5,844 nucleotides of DNA, from positions 1-5,844 of the forward strand of contig JAIFNF010000150.1 in assembly GCA_020047885.1 (NCBI GenBank). Direction: 5' to 3'. Positions 5,627 through 5,844 of this stretch are shown here, piece after piece. The translations under genes were made by a program, and so were the position numbers. The notes below the pieces were generated by a model, which was given only the letters and a program-made list of their open reading frames with translations, ran no database searches and was not told where the DNA came from. The DNA is from Gammaproteobacteria bacterium (GTDB taxonomy: Bacteria; Pseudomonadota; Gammaproteobacteria; Competibacterales; Competibacteraceae). Numbering within the stretch: position 1 is the stretch's first letter; each line of letters starts with the position of its first letter.

Positions 5627-5844
5627 ATGCTGGACACGACTCCCCCGGAAATTGATGTAGAACGGCTCATGCGCCAGATTCGCGAGGACGCCGAGCGGGA
5701 TCGACAGGGCCTGCCGATCAACCGTACATCCGCCCTCACGATGGCACGTCGGGCGGCGGCGTTCCATCTGCCCCGCCTGCCGGAGGCCCCGGCGGCCTTG
5801 CCGCGTCAGGATCGCTATACCCTCAGCGAACTGCTGGACCGGCA
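5627..5844 (+). CDS. start of a DUF4214-type protein, cut by the window end
   Basis: Seventy-two codons are visible and the frame is open to the edge. The N-terminal motif I-D-V-E-R-L-M-R-Q-I-R-E-D-A (residues 9-22) aligns without gaps with L-D-I-E-Q-L-I-R-R-I-R-E-E-A of the minus-strand DUF4214 protein when that is started at its GTG. After a variable, Ala/Pro/Arg-rich stretch, RYTLSELLDR (about 63-72) matches the opening of both DUF4214 repeats in that protein (RYTLGELL, YTLEELL). This is therefore a paralogue of at least the N-terminal part, on the opposite strand. What follows the window decides whether it is a DUF4214-only protein or continues into a methyltransferase or glycosyltransferase. 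The ATG has a weak purine-rich site (GAAGAG, 5617-5622), and the frame has an upstream stop at 5585-5587. It starts 75 bases after repeat copy 2. Confidence 0.8.
   Translation, partial: MLDTTPPEIDVERLMRQIREDAERDRQGLPINRTSALTMARRAAAFHLPRLPEAPAALPRQDRYTLSELLDR

Overview
The window looks like part of a cell-surface polysaccharide export locus (O-antigen or capsule, ABC-transporter-dependent type) from a GC-rich Gram-negative bacterium. A gammaproteobacterium is my best guess, from the style of the Wzt and Wzm proteins and of the dispersed GC-rich repeat; the sequence alone does not fix the genus. No rRNA, tRNA, transposase or CRISPR array is visible.

Layout. Positions 1-90 are AT-rich leader with a weak candidate promoter. 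From 91 to 2313 two plus-strand genes lie 21 nt apart. The first encodes a Wzt-type ABC ATPase with a C-terminal carbohydrate-binding-like domain. The second encodes a beta-propeller-like protein resembling the TIGR03032/DUF4915 group. Copy 1 of a 99-bp repeat (2316-2414) follows directly. From 4540 down to 2436 there is a minus-strand cluster: a protein with two DUF4214 repeats, a small membrane-anchored coiled-coil protein, and a coiled-coil/SAM-dependent methyltransferase. The last two overlap in different frames and look like two halves of one gene broken by a frame disruption near 3492. Diverging from this cluster is a Wzm-type permease (4638-5441), followed by copy 2 of the same repeat (5453-5551). 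The start of another gene (5627 to the window end) has an N-terminus that matches the DUF4214 protein without gaps.

How the parts may work together. Wzm and Wzt would form the inner-membrane exporter, with the Wzt C-terminal domain recognising the finished glycan. In the known WbdD/Wzt systems (E. coli O8/O9a), a coiled-coil-bearing methyltransferase caps the chain, the coiled coil acts as a length ruler, and Wzt reads the cap. The minus-strand cluster has the same ingredients in a different order: N-terminal membrane anchor, 11-residue coiled-coil repeats, then a C-terminal methyltransferase. A ruler/terminator role is therefore a reasonable but unproven inference. The most notable observations are the frame break at the end of the coiled-coil repeat array, the matched 99-bp direct repeats bounding about 3 kb, the separation of wzt from wzm, and the two DUF4214-type genes on opposite strands.
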